Source of the DNA: an uncultured Ruminococcus sp.
GTDB taxonomy: Bacteria; Bacillota; Clostridia; Lachnospirales; Lachnospiraceae
Direction of reading: 5' to 3'
DNA length: 8,137 nt
NCBI GenBank assembly: GCA_900544395.1
Contig: UQVC01000057.1
Coordinates: 1 to 8,137, forward strand
Shown in pieces: positions 6,972-8,137 of this stretch (position 1 is the first letter of the stretch; each line of letters opens with the position of its first letter). Both the position numbers and the translations under genes were made by a program. The notes beneath the pieces were generated by a model. It made no database searches, had not been told where the DNA came from, and saw only the letters and a program-made list of their open reading frames with translations.

Positions 6972-7010
6972 TCTTGTTTTCTGAACAACTGTACCAAAAA
7001 AGAAACAAGA
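6972..7010. repeat. AT-rich inverted repeats upstream of the PFOR promoter
   Basis: TCTTGTTTTCT (6972-6982) and AGAAACAAGA (7001-7010) are inverted copies with one base difference. Within the left arm TTGTT (6974-6978) and AACAA (6984-6988) form a second, compact dyad. They lie 17 bases upstream of the -35 element, where an activator or repressor could bind. AT-rich DNA produces such repeats by chance, so confidence is low. Confidence 0.3.
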
Positions 7011-7026
7011 AAAGGGGATGCTTGTA

Positions 7027-7055
7027 TGGACTTTTACAACTAATCGAGATATAAT
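7027..7055 (+). promoter_or_regulatory. Probable sigma-A promoter of the PFOR gene
   Basis: A perfect -10 TATAAT lies at 7050-7055, with TGGACT (four of six to consensus) at 7027-7032 and the ideal 17-base spacer. The predicted transcript start is about 7062, giving a 5' leader of about 48 bases before the ATG. It sits right after the thioesterase terminator, as expected for an independently transcribed gene. Confidence 0.75.
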
Positions 7056-7062
7056 GAGAGTA

Positions 7063-7086
7063 CATGTAAAAATTCGTTTTACAATG
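7063..7086. promoter_or_regulatory. Palindrome at the predicted PFOR transcript start
   Basis: TGTAAAA (7065-7071) and TTTTACA (7077-7083) form a perfect 7-base inverted repeat with a five-base centre. CA and TG outside it can extend the pairing across one bulged A. At about +3 to +22 it could be an operator for a repressor or a 5' mRNA hairpin. It does not match an operator I can name. Confidence 0.45.
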
Positions 7087-7109
7087 TAATTTCGAAGGAG
7101 GAACAAGAA

Positions 7110-8137
7110 ATGGCAAGAAAAATGAAAACCATGGACGGTAACCAGGCAGCAGCTCATGTCTCTTATGCATACACAGAAGTTGCAGCAATTTACCCGATCA
7201 CACCGTCATCCGTTATGCCGGAACATATCGATGAGTGGGCAACAGAAGGAAGAAAAAATATTTTCGGGACAACTGTTCATGTAACAGAGATGCAGTCTGA
7301 GGCAGGTGCAGCCGGAGCAGTACACGGTTCTCTTGCAGCAGGAGCACTGACAACAACATTTACAGCATCTCAGGGATTACTGCTTATGATTCCAAACTTA
7401 TATAAAGTAGCCGGAGAGCAGCTTCCAGGTGTATTTAACGTATCAGCACGTGCACTTGCAAGCCACGCACTTTCTATTTTTGGAGATCACTCAGACGTTT
7501 ATGCATGTCGCCAGACAGGTGCGGCAATGCTCTGTGAATCCAGCGTACAGGAGGTTATGGACCTGACACCGGTTGCACATTGTGCAGCATTAGAAGGAAA
7601 GCTTCCATTTATCAACTTCTTTGACGGATTCAGAACATCTCATGAGATCCAGAAGATTGAGACATGGGATTATGAAGATCTGGAAGATCTGGTAAATAAG
7701 GATGCGATTGACGAGTTCCGTGCACACGCACTGAATCCAAATCATCCATGTCAGAGAGGTTCCGCTCAGAACCCGGATATCTTCTTCCAGGCAAGAGAGG
7801 CATGTAACCCATATTACGACGCGCTTCCGGGAATCGTTCAGGATTACATGGACAAAGTAAATGCGAAGATCGGAACAGATTATAAACTGTTTAACTACTA
7901 TGGAGCAGAAGATGCAGAGCATGTGATCGTTGCAATGGGTTCTGTATGTGATACCATCGAAGAGACGATCGATTACCTGATGGCAGCAGGCGAGAAAGTC
8001 GGAGTGGTAAAAGTACGTCTTTACAGACCATTCTCTGCACAAGCATTGATCGATGCAATTCCGGATTCTGTGAAGAAGATTTCTGTTCTTGACAGAACAA
8101 AAGAGCCGGGAGCACTTGGCGAGCCACTGTATCTGGA
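7110..8137 (+). CDS. nifJ: Pyruvate:ferredoxin (flavodoxin) oxidoreductase, N-terminal part
   Basis: This enzyme oxidises pyruvate with CoA to acetyl-CoA and CO2 and passes electrons to ferredoxin, the central step of clostridial fermentation. Only the first 342 codons are present, and the gene runs off the window; single-chain PFORs have roughly 1,170-1,190 residues. The visible part covers domain I and part of domain II. YPITPSSVMPEH (28-39) carries Thr31, TEMQSEAGAAGAVHG (59-73) carries Glu64, and SARALASHALSIFGDHSDV (112-130) carries Arg114. These are the residues known from the Desulfovibrio africanus enzyme to act at thiamine diphosphate or pyruvate, and the numbering is the same. FFDGFRTSHEIQKIE (170-184), AQNPDIFFQAREACNPYY (219-236) and KVRLYRPFS (301-309) are also strongly conserved. 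The ATG follows AAGGAGG (7095-7101) with eight bases between, and its own promoter is visible at 7027-7055. Confidence 0.97.
   Translation, partial: MARKMKTMDGNQAAAHVSYAYTEVAAIYPITPSSVMPEHIDEWATEGRKNIFGTTVHVTEMQSEAGAAGAVHGSLAAGALTTTFTASQGLLLMIPNLYKVAGEQLPGVFNVSARALASHALSIFGDHSDVYACRQTGAAMLCESSVQEVMDLTPVAHCAALEGKLPFINFFDGFRTSHEIQKIETWDYEDLEDLVNKDAIDEFRAHALNPNHPCQRGSAQNPDIFFQAREACNPYYDALPGIVQDYMDKVNAKIGTDYKLFNYYGAEDAEHVIVAMGSVCDTIEETIDYLMAAGEKVGVVKVRLYRPFSAQALIDAIPDSVKKISVLDRTKEPGALGEPLYL

Noticed and set aside
6974..6988. TTGTT-N5-AACAA as a Rex site, or TGTTTTCTGAACAAC as a CodY box
   Set aside because: The half-site spacing is wrong for Rex (five instead of eight), and the CodY match is only about 10 of 15.
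6634..7188. Minus-strand open frame of 184 codons across the thioesterase, the gap and the nifJ start
   Set aside because: It runs through a terminator, a promoter and two real gene ends on the other strand, with low-complexity Phe, Ser and Leu content and no recognisable domain.

Overview
The window looks like chromosomal DNA from an anaerobic Firmicute, most likely a gut Lachnospiraceae member (Blautia/Dorea/Coprococcus type). This is inferred from the moderate-GC coding style with many AGA, GGA and CTG codons, strong AAGGAGG ribosome binding sites, a lipoprotein-type binding protein and a clostridial-style single-chain pyruvate:ferredoxin oxidoreductase (PFOR). The genus cannot be fixed from the sequence. 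All genes lie on the + strand, and I see no mobile element, CRISPR array, rRNA or tRNA.

Region 1 (1-6019) is a complete peptide ABC importer operon in the classic order: binding lipoprotein (oppA), two permeases (oppB, oppC) and two ATPases (oppD, oppF). The binding protein should catch peptides outside the membrane, the OppB/OppC pair forms the channel, and OppD/OppF power transport from the cytoplasm. From oppB to oppF the genes are tightly packed (gaps of 15, 25 and 0 bases). oppA is set apart by 192 bases that carry a long GC-clamped hairpin without a U-tract, as expected of an RNA processing or stabilising element. A rho-independent terminator follows oppF.

Region 2 (6020-6938) holds a small, highly charged protein of unknown function with one C-terminal membrane helix, then a YciA/BACH-type hot-dog acyl-CoA thioesterase. 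They are 28 bases apart and probably co-transcribed. The first starts only 13 bases after the oppF terminator, so how the pair is transcribed is unclear. A second terminator overlaps the end of the thioesterase gene.

Region 3 (6939-8137) is an AT-rich intergenic stretch with a good sigma-A type promoter and a palindrome at the predicted transcript start. It leads into the first 342 codons of PFOR (nifJ), which runs off the window. PFOR converts pyruvate to acetyl-CoA, CO2 and reduced ferredoxin.

Overall this is mostly ordinary core-metabolism sequence, and I found no convincing undescribed system. The points worth a second look are a repeated leader motif upstream of both oppA and oppB, the oppA-oppB hairpin, the unknown membrane protein with its terminator-adjacent start, and the palindrome in the PFOR leader.
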